A stretch of 5,197 nucleotides of DNA from Lachnoclostridium sp. UBA1781 (GTDB lineage: Bacteria; Bacillota; Clostridia; Lachnospirales; Lachnospiraceae): positions 11,424 through 16,620 of the forward strand of contig DCGJ01000053.1 in the NCBI GenBank assembly GCA_002315495.1. The letters are read 5' to 3'. The position numbers and the translations under genes are program-made. Positions 1-5,197 of the stretch are shown here, one piece after another; positions within the stretch are counted from its first letter, which is position 1, and each line of letters begins with the position of its first letter. The notes below the pieces were generated by a model, which made no database searches, was not told the DNA's origin, and saw only the letters and a list, made by a program, of their open reading frames with translations.

Positions 1-267
1 GCAACCTCGGCCCTCGACACCGAGAGCGAATACCTGATTCAGAAGGCACTGGAGCGTCTTACGAAGAATTGTACAACCTTTGCGATTGCGCATCGGTTGT
101 CAACCCTGAAGGATGCAGACCGTTTGGTGGTCATTGACGGACATCGGATTGCGGAAATCGGAACGCATAACGAACTGATGGAGAAGCAGGGCATTTACTA
201 CGGCCTTGTTACCGCGCAGCTTCAAATGCAGAAGCTGAAGGACGAGCTTGAGGCAGAAGCGGAGTAA
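1..267 (+). CDS. ABC exporter ATP-binding/permease protein, C-terminal fragment
   Basis: This is the 3' end of an ABC transporter gene; the start lies outside the window. The visible 88 residues begin inside the Walker B/D-loop region (ATSALD at residues 1-6), so the Walker B Asp-Glu would be just upstream. They include the switch-histidine motif AHRLST (His codon at 91-93), followed by the ADRLVVIDGHRIAEIGTHNEL stretch typical of the end of the nucleotide-binding domain. The tail is a charged helix rich in Lys and Glu. The wording of these motifs (HRLST, GTHNEL, short tail) fits exporter-type fused permease-ATPases of the MsbA/LmrA class rather than importer ATPases, but the membrane domain is not visible, so fusion is inferred. 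Substrate cannot be told. The last codons carry the ribosome binding site of mutY, which starts four bases after the stop, indicating one transcript. Confidence 0.93.
   Translation, partial: ATSALDTESEYLIQKALERLTKNCTTFAIAHRLSTLKDADRLVVIDGHRIAEIGTHNELMEKQGIYYGLVTAQLQMQKLKDELEAEAE
261..264 (+). promoter_or_regulatory. Ribosome binding site of mutY, inside the ABC gene
   Basis: GGAG sits 7 bases before the ATG at 272 and overlaps the last sense codon of the ABC gene. It fixes the mutY start at 272. The open frame extends up to a TTG at 248, but that codon lies within the ABC gene and lacks a comparably placed Shine-Dalgarno sequence. The arrangement suggests translational coupling between the two genes. 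Confidence 0.75.
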
Positions 268-271
268 ACGT

Positions 272-1387
272 ATGAATTATTATCGGGAAGTCGTACCATA
301 TATTCTTCAATGGTACGACTATAACGCCCGTCTGTTACCCTGGCGCAGCGAACCGACACCATACCATGTGTGGCTGTCGGAAATTATGCTGCAGCAAACC
401 AGAGTGGAGGCGGTAAAAGAGTATTACGATCGGTTTTTAAAGGAGCTTCCGTCTCTTTCGGACCTGGCAACAGTGGAAGAGGAGAGGCTCCTTAAACTGT
501 GGGAGGGACTGGGTTATTACAGCCGCGCGCGGAATCTGAAAAAGGCAGCGCAGGTAGTGATGGCGCAGTATGGCGGCGAACTGCCGGCTTCTTATGAAGA
601 ATTGCGGAAATTACCGGGAATCGGTTCCTATACGGCCGGTGCCATCAGCTCGATTGCGTATGGGTGTCCGGAACCGGCAGTGGATGGTAATGTGCTGCGT
701 GTATTCTCAAGAATTACCGGGAGTCGTGAGGACATTCTTAAGGAAACCACGAAGCAGTCTATGCGTGAGGAGCTACTGCGGGAAATGCCGCTCGACCGAC
801 CGGGTGACTACAACCAGGCGTTGATGGACCTGGGGGCGACGATATGCATTCCAAACGGCGAGCCGCGTTGTGCGGATTGTCCGGTGATGCATCTTTGTAC
901 CGCATTTCACGAGGGAACAACAGATGAGATTCCGGTGAAGGCAAAGAAAAAGGCAAGAAGGGTGGAAAAATACACGCTTCTTGTGTTATACTCCAAAGGT
1001 CGGTATCTGCTTCACAAGCGTTCGGAGCAGGGACTTTTAGCGGGACTCTGGGAGTTTCCGATGGTCGAAGGACATGCTTCGAGGGCAAAGGTTTTGACGG
1101 CTTTTTGCGAGCGACTTGGAGAGGCGAAGAACTCGGAAGGCGACGATCGGAAGACCTGCGATCCTCAAGGCATAGTGTTTACGAAAACTTCGAAAGCGAT
1201 TTCTTTATCCCCGGCAAAGCATATCTTTTCCCATGTGGAGTGGGAGATGAAGGGCTTTCGGGTGGAGGTGCAGGAGGAAGGATTTATGGAACATCTTCCG
1301 GAAGGGTATGTCTGGGCGACGCGGGAAGAGATTTTGGAACGCTATTCCGTGCCGACGGCCTATCGGGCATTTGTCCCAAAAGGATAA
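272..1387 (+). CDS. mutY: Adenine DNA glycosylase MutY
   Basis: MutY removes adenine mispaired with 8-oxoguanine (base excision repair), preventing G:C to T:A mutations; it acts in the cytoplasm on DNA. The 371-residue product has the whole family layout. The catalytic glutamate is E37 in SEIMLQQTR. The Y82 region reads GLGYYSRARN. The helix-hairpin-helix is LPGIGSYTAG (114-123), and the catalytic aspartate is D138 in AVDGNV. E37 and D138 carry the same numbers as in E. coli MutY. Four iron-sulfur cysteines are at 192, 200, 203 and 209. From about 232 a NUDIX-like 8-oxoG recognition domain follows, with GLLAGLWEFP (254-263) and FSHVEW (319-324). The C-X7-C spacing is one residue longer than the C-X6-C of E. 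coli. Residues about 284-308 look like an extra hydrophilic loop. ATG 272 is preferred over the in-frame TTG at 248 because of its GGAG. No own promoter was seen; it is probably read from the ABC gene's promoter. Confidence 0.97.
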   Translation: MNYYREVVPYILQWYDYNARLLPWRSEPTPYHVWLSEIMLQQTRVEAVKEYYDRFLKELPSLSDLATVEEERLLKLWEGLGYYSRARNLKKAAQVVMAQYGGELPASYEELRKLPGIGSYTAGAISSIAYGCPEPAVDGNVLRVFSRITGSREDILKETTKQSMREELLREMPLDRPGDYNQALMDLGATICIPNGEPRCADCPVMHLCTAFHEGTTDEIPVKAKKKARRVEKYTLLVLYSKGRYLLHKRSEQGLLAGLWEFPMVEGHASRAKVLTAFCERLGEAKNSEGDDRKTCDPQGIVFTKTSKAISLSPAKHIFSHVEWEMKGFRVEVQEEGFMEHLPEGYVWATREEILERYSVPTAYRAFVPKG

Positions 1388-1482
1388 GGGAAGACGAAAC
1401 CGGAAAAAGATGTGAGGAATAAAAGCGAGAAATGTTCGGAGAAACCGAATGAACAAAGTGTAGTAGAAGGGATGGAAACGAT

Positions 1483-1854
1483 ATGAAAAAAGATGAGAAT
1501 TCCGTTTTGCGCGCCTCGGTAAATGCGCTGCTTGTTGTAGAAGTATTGGAGATTATTCTGCTTCTTCTGGGAATGGTGGCGCCGATTTCGAACAGCACGA
1601 TCGTAAAGGTGCTTGCGATATCGATTTACATCGGTTTTTTGATGATGGCGCTTGCTTTTTTGCTTGTTTTGTTTTTGGCTGCGGTTCGAATCTTTCGTCT
1701 GATGTCGGTTGCCTTAAATCGGGGCGGACTGGATAAAGAAAAACGAGATTTGACGCTCGGAGCAGGATTTCCGATGTTTCGTCTGATTTCATCTCTGACG
1801 TTGTTTTTTGTCATGTATCTTGTTTTTCAGCTGCTTGCCGCATCAGGGAAGTAA
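1483..1854 (+). CDS. Small three-helix membrane protein, unrecognised
   Basis: I do not recognise this 123-residue product. It has a short polar N-terminus and three likely membrane helices at about residues 14-34, 42-70 and 99-119. Between helices 2 and 3 lies a basic/polar loop (about 79-92, with RGGLDKEKRD). The first helix carries two glutamates one turn apart (E20 and E23), unusual for a simple anchor. There is no signal-peptide cleavage motif, cysteine pair or known enzymatic motif. The start is ATG 1483, preceded by AGAAGGGA (1465-1472) and a nearer GGA (1474-1476). The gene follows mutY by 95 bases on the same strand and ends about 60 bases before a strong terminator, so it is probably the last gene of the ABC-mutY unit. 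I saw no convincing promoter in the 95-base gap, which holds only a short hairpin. The reading frame is supported by consistent hydrophobic patterning and the ribosome binding site; function is unknown. Confidence 0.82.
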   Translation: MKKDENSVLRASVNALLVVEVLEIILLLLGMVAPISNSTIVKVLAISIYIGFLMMALAFLLVLFLAAVRIFRLMSVALNRGGLDKEKRDLTLGAGFPMFRLISSLTLFFVMYLVFQLLAASGK

Positions 1855-1915
1855 GAATATGATCGTAATCGCGAACGGGAGTGCGTTCGATGCTAACGTA
1901 GAATAGGAAACAACA

Positions 1916-1953
1916 AAGCCCTGCAGACCGTGTGGTCTGCAGGGCTTCTTTTT
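1916..1953. terminator. Bidirectional rho-independent terminator between convergent genes
   Basis: A 14-base-pair perfect stem (1916-1929 with 1934-1947) closes a four-base loop, GTGT. On the plus strand it runs into TTCTTTTT (1946-1953), a good U-tract that ends the ABC-mutY-membrane protein unit. On the minus strand the exit sequence is a weaker TTTGTTG (1917-1911), so it can also stop transcription of the patatin gene, whose stop codon (1957-1955) lies only 8 bases before the stem. Confidence 0.93.
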
Positions 1954-1954
1954 A

Positions 1955-2899
1955 CTATTTCAGATATTTGCCTACGATGGAGTTGAACTGGTCCATATGA
2001 CTCTGAGCACTTGCAAAAGCATTGGCCGCATTTGCATTGGCACGGGCCTTGGCCAAATCGTCCTCGATACGCATTGCCTTTTCGTGTGCATCCGGCGGGA
2101 AACCAAGCATTCTACGCTCGTAGAATTCGATTGTCCTAAGGGTATCGTAGAAGCCCATCTGGATGCGATACTGAACATTTCTTCCGTCGAAGTCGAGTGT
2201 TCCGTCGAGTAGAGAGCCGATATCTCCGCTTGGCTCAATCAGGATGAATTCCTCGGCCTGGGAAGCGAGCATAACATCGTAACCTTCCTTGTTGAGAGGA
2301 ACCACAATGAGATTTTTCACACCGGCTTCTAAGAGCGGACGCATTGGGAGATTGTCCTGAAGGCCGCCATCGCGATAGTACTTGTCACCGATTTTTACCG
2401 GAGCATAGACGACCGGCATGGCAGAGGTGGCGAGAAGCACCAGCTTGATTTCCTCCGGAGTTTTCCCATTCAAATGAATATATTCGCCGTCAAAGGTTCG
2501 GCCTGCGGTCAGAGCATTCATTGCGGATTCTGCTTCCGTTGTACCTGCCGGCTCCTCCGGACAGATTGCAATATTTACGTAGGTGTCAATCGGAGAGGCG
2601 GAGATATGCGTTAAGTCAACCTCCTTCTCCATGATACGAATCAGGCCGTCGCGGGAGCATACTCCCTGTGGCTCCAGGTCCAGAAACTGAATCGGACGGA
2701 TGTTGGTCCAGATGTCCTCCGCTTTGTTCACGTCACCGTTTGCAAAAAGAAGCGCATTCAGTCCGCCGACAGAGTCGCCGGATACAGCCTTCACCCAGCT
2801 GTCCATGTTCAGATATTTTAACGCCTTCCAGACACCGATCTGGTATGCGCCCTTTCCGCCACCGCCGCCAAGGACGAGGCCGTACTCTTTTTTCTCCAT
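1955..2899 (-). CDS. Patatin-like phospholipase / serine acyl hydrolase
   Basis: This 314-residue protein belongs to the patatin family, whose members cleave acyl ester bonds in phospholipids or related lipids using a Ser-Asp dyad. All three family blocks are visible. A glycine-rich oxyanion loop GGGGGKGAYQ occupies residues 11-20. The nucleophile elbow is G-D-S-V-G at 41-45 with S43. The DGG motif is at 177-179 with D177, followed by LQDNLP. There is no signal peptide or membrane helix, so it is probably cytoplasmic or peripheral to the membrane. The C-terminal 50 or so residues form a charged, alanine-rich helix (AKARANANAANAFASAQ), an accessory region beyond the hydrolase fold. ATG 2899 is chosen: it has GGAGG 6 bases upstream, while the upstream in-frame ATG at 2950 falls about 10 bases from the predicted transcription start without a ribosome binding site and would add a poorly patterned N-terminus. 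It appears monocistronic, with its own promoter and terminator. The natural substrate cannot be told. Confidence 0.95.
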   Translation of the reverse strand: MEKKEYGLVLGGGGGKGAYQIGVWKALKYLNMDSWVKAVSGDSVGGLNALLFANGDVNKAEDIWTNIRPIQFLDLEPQGVCSRDGLIRIMEKEVDLTHISASPIDTYVNIAICPEEPAGTTEAESAMNALTAGRTFDGEYIHLNGKTPEEIKLVLLATSAMPVVYAPVKIGDKYYRDGGLQDNLPMRPLLEAGVKNLIVVPLNKEGYDVMLASQAEEFILIEPSGDIGSLLDGTLDFDGRNVQYRIQMGFYDTLRTIEFYERRMLGFPPDAHEKAMRIEDDLAKARANANAANAFASAQSHMDQFNSIVGKYLK

Positions 2900-2905
2900 A
2901 ATATC

Positions 2906-2910
2906 CCTCC
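2906..2910 (-). promoter_or_regulatory. Ribosome binding site of the patatin gene
   Basis: Reading the minus strand, GGAGG (inside GGGAGGG) lies 6 bases before the ATG at 2899. It decides the start in favour of 2899 over the in-frame ATG at 2950. Confidence 0.85.
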
Positions 2911-2967
2911 CAGAATGTTTGTAGGAATGGGGAAAAGGCGTGTTTTTCACAACAACCCCATTGGTTT

Positions 2968-2997
2968 ATTATATTTTCCGCAGACGCTTTTTGTCAA
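2968..2997 (-). promoter_or_regulatory. Sigma-A-type promoter of the patatin gene
   Basis: On the minus strand, TTGACA (2997-2992) and TATAAT (2973-2968) match the housekeeping consensus at every base and are separated by 18 bases. Transcription would begin near 2961, leaving a leader of about 60 bases before the ATG at 2899. A-tracts lie in the spacer and just upstream of the -35 box (T-runs on the plus strand at 2988-2992, 2999-3003, 3010-3014 and 3019-3022), resembling an UP element or curved DNA. No operator could be assigned confidently. Confidence 0.85.
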
Positions 2998-3098
2998 GTT
3001 TTTGGGGGATTTTTCCGATTTTGGCACATTCCTTTGCAAATGCGGCACGGAATAACGAAAAATCTCGCCATTCAAACCGGAAACACGCCCTTTTGTCC

Positions 3099-3127
3099 TT
3101 GCTAAAAAGCCTATTTTTTGATATACT
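3099..3127 (+). promoter_or_regulatory. Probable sigma-A promoter of the DUF624-like gene
   Basis: TTGCTA (3099-3104, four of six consensus bases) and TATACT (3122-3127, five of six) are spaced by 17 bases. Transcription would start near 3134, giving a leader of about 40 bases with GGAGG (3163-3167) seven bases before the ATG at 3175. This promoter diverges from the patatin promoter about 100 bases away. Confidence 0.65.
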
Positions 3128-3174
3128 GAAACGGCATACAGGCAAAAAAAGGGAGAAACTTCGGAGGATAAAAA

Positions 3175-3843
3175 ATGAGCGACTTTTTCAATGTCGATAA
3201 TAAGTTTTTTTCTGCTATGACAAAACTGGCGGATATCATTATCGTCAACCTGTTTTTTCTGTTCACGGTAATATTGGGAATCGGACCGGCGTGCACCGCA
3301 CTTTACTATGCGTGCATGAAGAATATTCGTAAGAGTAGAAACTACCTGACAAAGTGTTATTTTCATTCCTTCAAGCAGAATTTCCGTCAAGGCTTCATTA
3401 TTGGGGTGATTCAGATTGCGTTTGGCGTGATGCTTGGATACTGTTACGCATTTGCATTGGCAATGGATGAAGCGAACACGATCGGACGCGTTTATTATTG
3501 GGGAGTTGTGGTGTTTATTTTCTTCTTTGTGATGACGTTTGTTTATGTATATCCGATCTTGTCCCGTTACAACCTGACGGTTGGTAAGGCATTAAAGACA
3601 GCATTTCTTCTCGGAATCAAGCATTTTATTACTTCGATTATCCTTGTGGTGGGTTTCGTGATTACCGCAATCGGAATCTATCTGCTGACTATTTATTACT
3701 ACACCCCGTTTATTCTGATTGCACCGGCAACCTATTGCCTGCTTTCCACCTTCTTGATTGAACGCTGCTTCCGAAAGAGTATTCCGGAGCCGGAGCAGGA
3801 AGAGGGCGCGGAACCGATCGATGCCTGGTGGAGAGAAGACTAA
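3175..3843 (+). CDS. DUF624/YesL-like polytopic membrane protein
   Basis: The 222-residue product resembles the DUF624 family (Bacillus YesL type), integral membrane proteins of unknown biochemical role that are often found beside carbohydrate ABC transporters and glycan-degradation genes. The family-like N-terminal pattern is clear: an aromatic/acidic start (FFNVDNKFF), then KLADIIIVNLFFLFTV and GIGPACTALYYACMKNIRK (residues 35-53). Probable membrane segments lie at about 20-42, 73-97, 107-129, 151-173 and 178-195, with a basic loop at 49-71. The tail is acidic and proline-rich and ends in WWRED. The start at 3175 has GGAGG seven bases upstream. It has its own probable promoter and no clear terminator before glgB, so partial read-through into glgB is possible. 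No sugar transporter is seen beside it here. The family call is from memory of motif wording; a sugar-related role is only an inference from family context. Confidence 0.85.
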   Translation: MSDFFNVDNKFFSAMTKLADIIIVNLFFLFTVILGIGPACTALYYACMKNIRKSRNYLTKCYFHSFKQNFRQGFIIGVIQIAFGVMLGYCYAFALAMDEANTIGRVYYWGVVVFIFFFVMTFVYVYPILSRYNLTVGKALKTAFLLGIKHFITSIILVVGFVITAIGIYLLTIYYYTPFILIAPATYCLLSTFLIERCFRKSIPEPEQEEGAEPIDAWWRED

Positions 3844-3896
3844 TGCGCTGTTTCGCTTGGGGGCGGGCAGTATTTAACGGACATATTCGGGCGTGA

Positions 3897-3927
3897 TTGG
3901 CTCGTGTAAATAATAGCGTGATATTAA
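3897..3927 (+). promoter_or_regulatory. Possible glgB promoter with extended -10
   Basis: TTGGCT (3897-3902) lies 19 bases before TATTAA (3922-3927), which is preceded by TG at 3919-3920 as in an extended -10 element. The match is modest and the implied leader is only about 18 bases, just enough for the GGAGG at 3939-3943. The rest of the 108-base gap (3844-3951) shows no hairpin terminator or riboswitch-like structure that I can support, so glgB may also be read from the upstream promoter. Confidence 0.3.
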
Positions 3928-3951
3928 ATAACCAAAATGGAGGTATTCCGA

Positions 3952-5197
3952 ATGAGTGAGCAACTGTATAATTTGATGAATTGGCCGGAGATTGAGGCAA
4001 TCGTATATTCCGAGCATGACAATCCGCACCAGGTACTTGGTGCGAGAGAAACCGAGTATGGAATTCTGATTACCACCTTCGATCCATACGCAACCGGCGT
4101 TGAGGTTTTGCTGAAGGGCAAGAAGACTCCGGTCGTTATGGAGAAGATGGACGACGGCGGTTATTATGCATGTCTCGTATCCGGGAAGAAGATTCCGGAG
4201 TATCAGTATCGTTACATCTATGAGGATTCGGACAAGGTTTGCTACGATCCGTACCGCTTCCTTCCACAGATTAGCGAGGAGGAGTTAAAGGCGTTCGGCG
4301 CAGGCATTCATTACTCCATTTATGAAAAGCTTGGCGCACATCCAATGACCATTAACGGCATCGAGGGTGTTTACTTTGCTGTATGGGCACCATATGCAAT
4401 TCGTGTCAGCATTGTCGGCGATTTCAACATGTGGGATGGTCGTCGCCATCCGATGAGAAGACTGGGTTATTCCGGTGTTCATGAGCTGTTCCTTCCGGGC
4501 GTGAAGGTAGGCGATATTTACAAGTACGAGATTAAGGCAAAAGGTGGCCTTACCTATCTGAAGGCAGACCCTTATGCAAATGCTTCCGAGCTCCGTCCGG
4601 GTACCGCTTCCAAGGTCGTTGATCTGAACTCCTTCGAGTGGAGCGACGCCGAGTATATGGAGGAACGCAAGGAGAAGGATTTCAAGAACAGCCCGATGAG
4701 CATTTACGAAGTTCATCTTGGCTCTTGGAAGAAGCCTGCTGAGGAAAATGGCAGCTTCTACAACTATCGCGAGCTGGCAGTTATGCTTGCTGAGTACGTG
4801 AAGAAGATGGGCTACACTCACATTGAGCTGATGCCGGTTATGGAGCATCCACTGGATGCGTCCTGGGGCTATCAGGTAACCGGTTACTACAGTGCAACCG
4901 CACGTTACGGAACGCCGGAAGATTTCATGTATTTCATGGATTACATGCACAAAGAAGGTATTGGTGTTATCCTTGACTGGGTGCCGGCGCATTTCCCAAG
5001 AGATACCTTTGGTCTTTCCAATTTTGACGGCACCTGTCTTTACGAGCATGAGGATCCAAGAAAGGGAAGTCATCCGCATTGGGGCACTTTGATTTTCAAC
5101 TATGGTCGTCCTGAGGTTTCCAACTTCCTCATTGCAAATGCTCTGTTCTGGTTCAAGAAGTTCCATGCCGACGGTATTCGTATGGATGCGGTTGCTT
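3952..5197 (+). CDS. glgB: 1,4-alpha-glucan branching enzyme GlgB, 3'-truncated by window
   Basis: GlgB makes the alpha-1,6 branches of glycogen by cutting alpha-1,4 chains and re-attaching them; it is a cytoplasmic GH13 enzyme with a covalent glycosyl intermediate. The frame is open from ATG 3952 to the window end (415 whole codons); family members are usually about 630-730 residues, so roughly the last third or more is missing. An N-terminal N1 module (about 15-110, HDNPHQVLGAR) is followed by a CBM48-like module (about 135-220) with VWAP (144-147) and GDFNMWDG (156-163). The catalytic barrel begins near 249 with MSIYEVHLGSW. WGYQVTGYYSATARYGTPEDF is the conserved barrel segment. GH13 region I is DWVPAH (D342 to H347), and region II is DGIRMDAV with nucleophile D412 (5185-5187), ten bases before the window end. 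The start has GGAGG (3939-3943) eight bases upstream. Codon use is strongly biased (about 24 AAG to 2 AAA for lysine), suggesting high expression. Other glg genes are not visible here. Confidence 0.97.
   Translation, partial: MSEQLYNLMNWPEIEAIVYSEHDNPHQVLGARETEYGILITTFDPYATGVEVLLKGKKTPVVMEKMDDGGYYACLVSGKKIPEYQYRYIYEDSDKVCYDPYRFLPQISEEELKAFGAGIHYSIYEKLGAHPMTINGIEGVYFAVWAPYAIRVSIVGDFNMWDGRRHPMRRLGYSGVHELFLPGVKVGDIYKYEIKAKGGLTYLKADPYANASELRPGTASKVVDLNSFEWSDAEYMEERKEKDFKNSPMSIYEVHLGSWKKPAEENGSFYNYRELAVMLAEYVKKMGYTHIELMPVMEHPLDASWGYQVTGYYSATARYGTPEDFMYFMDYMHKEGIGVILDWVPAHFPRDTFGLSNFDGTCLYEHEDPRKGSHPHWGTLIFNYGRPEVSNFLIANALFWFKKFHADGIRMDAVA

Noticed and set aside
248..271. N-terminal extension of MutY from a TTG codon at 248
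   Set aside because: It would overlap the ABC gene by 20 bases. ATG 272 has GGAG seven bases upstream, and starting there gives E37 and D138 the same numbering as in E. coli MutY.
1105..1422. Plus-strand 105-codon frame overlapping the 3' half of mutY
   Set aside because: It is a +1/+2 shadow of the MutY C-terminal domain. The mutY frame keeps its conserved FSH and W-E-F-P motifs through this stretch, and the shadow product is low-complexity Gly/Arg without a ribosome binding site.
1434..1451. Short hairpin TTCGG-AGAAA-CCGAA between mutY and the small membrane gene
   Set aside because: Only five strong pairs plus wobbles and no following T-run, so it is not a terminator; read-through from mutY is more likely.
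1872..1889. Six-base inverted repeat CGAACG / CGTTCG after the small membrane gene
   Set aside because: The stem is short and no T-tract follows; the real terminator is the 14-pair stem at 1916-1947.
2900..2950. N-terminal extension of the patatin protein from the ATG at 2950
   Set aside because: The codon would be about 10 bases from the predicted transcription start, with no Shine-Dalgarno sequence; ATG 2899 has GGAGG at ideal spacing, and the hydrolase fold begins directly after it.
3111..3152. Inverted T-run and A-run (TTTTTTG and CAAAAAA) around the DUF624-like promoter
   Set aside because: The pairing is all A-T apart from one pair and the left arm lies upstream of the predicted transcription start, so no RNA hairpin would form; it is likely ordinary A/T-rich promoter sequence.
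2947..3390. Minus-strand 147-codon frame across the divergent promoter region
   Set aside because: It is antisense to the start of the DUF624-like gene and runs through both promoters; it has no supporting motif.
4285..5166. Long minus-strand open frame of 293 codons opposite glgB
   Set aside because: It lies wholly antisense to an unmistakable GlgB frame with conserved GH13 motifs. The codon-biased glgB sequence leaves few stop codons on the other strand; the antisense product shows no recognisable domain and there is no ribosome binding site worth noting.

Overview
The window looks like an ordinary stretch of chromosome from a Gram-positive, low-to-moderate G+C bacterium, most likely a clostridial one and plausibly Lachnospiraceae. 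This rests on strong GGAGG-type ribosome binding sites, sigma-A-like promoters, a DUF624/YesL-type membrane protein, and MutY, ABC-exporter and GlgB sequences that resemble clostridial versions from memory. No database search was possible, so the taxonomy is an inference.

Layout. Positions 1-267 hold the last 88 codons of an ABC exporter (ATP-binding domain from the D-loop onward). Four bases later, 272-1387 encodes the adenine DNA glycosylase MutY, whose ribosome binding site lies inside the last codons of the ABC gene, so the two are very probably co-transcribed. A small unrecognised three-helix membrane protein (1483-1854) follows on the same strand. A strong bidirectional hairpin terminator (1916-1953) closes this rightward unit and also serves the convergent gene. 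On the minus strand, 1955-2899 encodes a cytoplasmic patatin-like serine acyl hydrolase, driven by a promoter with perfect consensus -35 and -10 boxes (2968-2997) and phased A-tracts. A 275-base divergent region separates it from a rightward DUF624/YesL-like polytopic membrane protein (3175-3843). After a 108-base gap comes glgB, the glycogen branching enzyme (3952 to the window end). It is cut off by the window just after the catalytic nucleophile aspartate.

How the genes fit together: MutY is DNA-oxidation repair, GlgB is glycogen synthesis, and the patatin is probably lipid hydrolysis. Nothing in the sequence links these into one pathway. The layout is an exporter-mutY-small membrane protein unit, a monocistronic lipase-like gene, and a membrane protein followed by glgB. 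I found no mobile element, CRISPR array, RNA gene, phage-like gene or defence-like cassette, and no convincing new system. The most useful second-look items are the phased A-tract promoter of the patatin gene, the unrecognised small membrane protein, the MutY C-terminal insert, and the strong codon bias of glgB compared with mutY.
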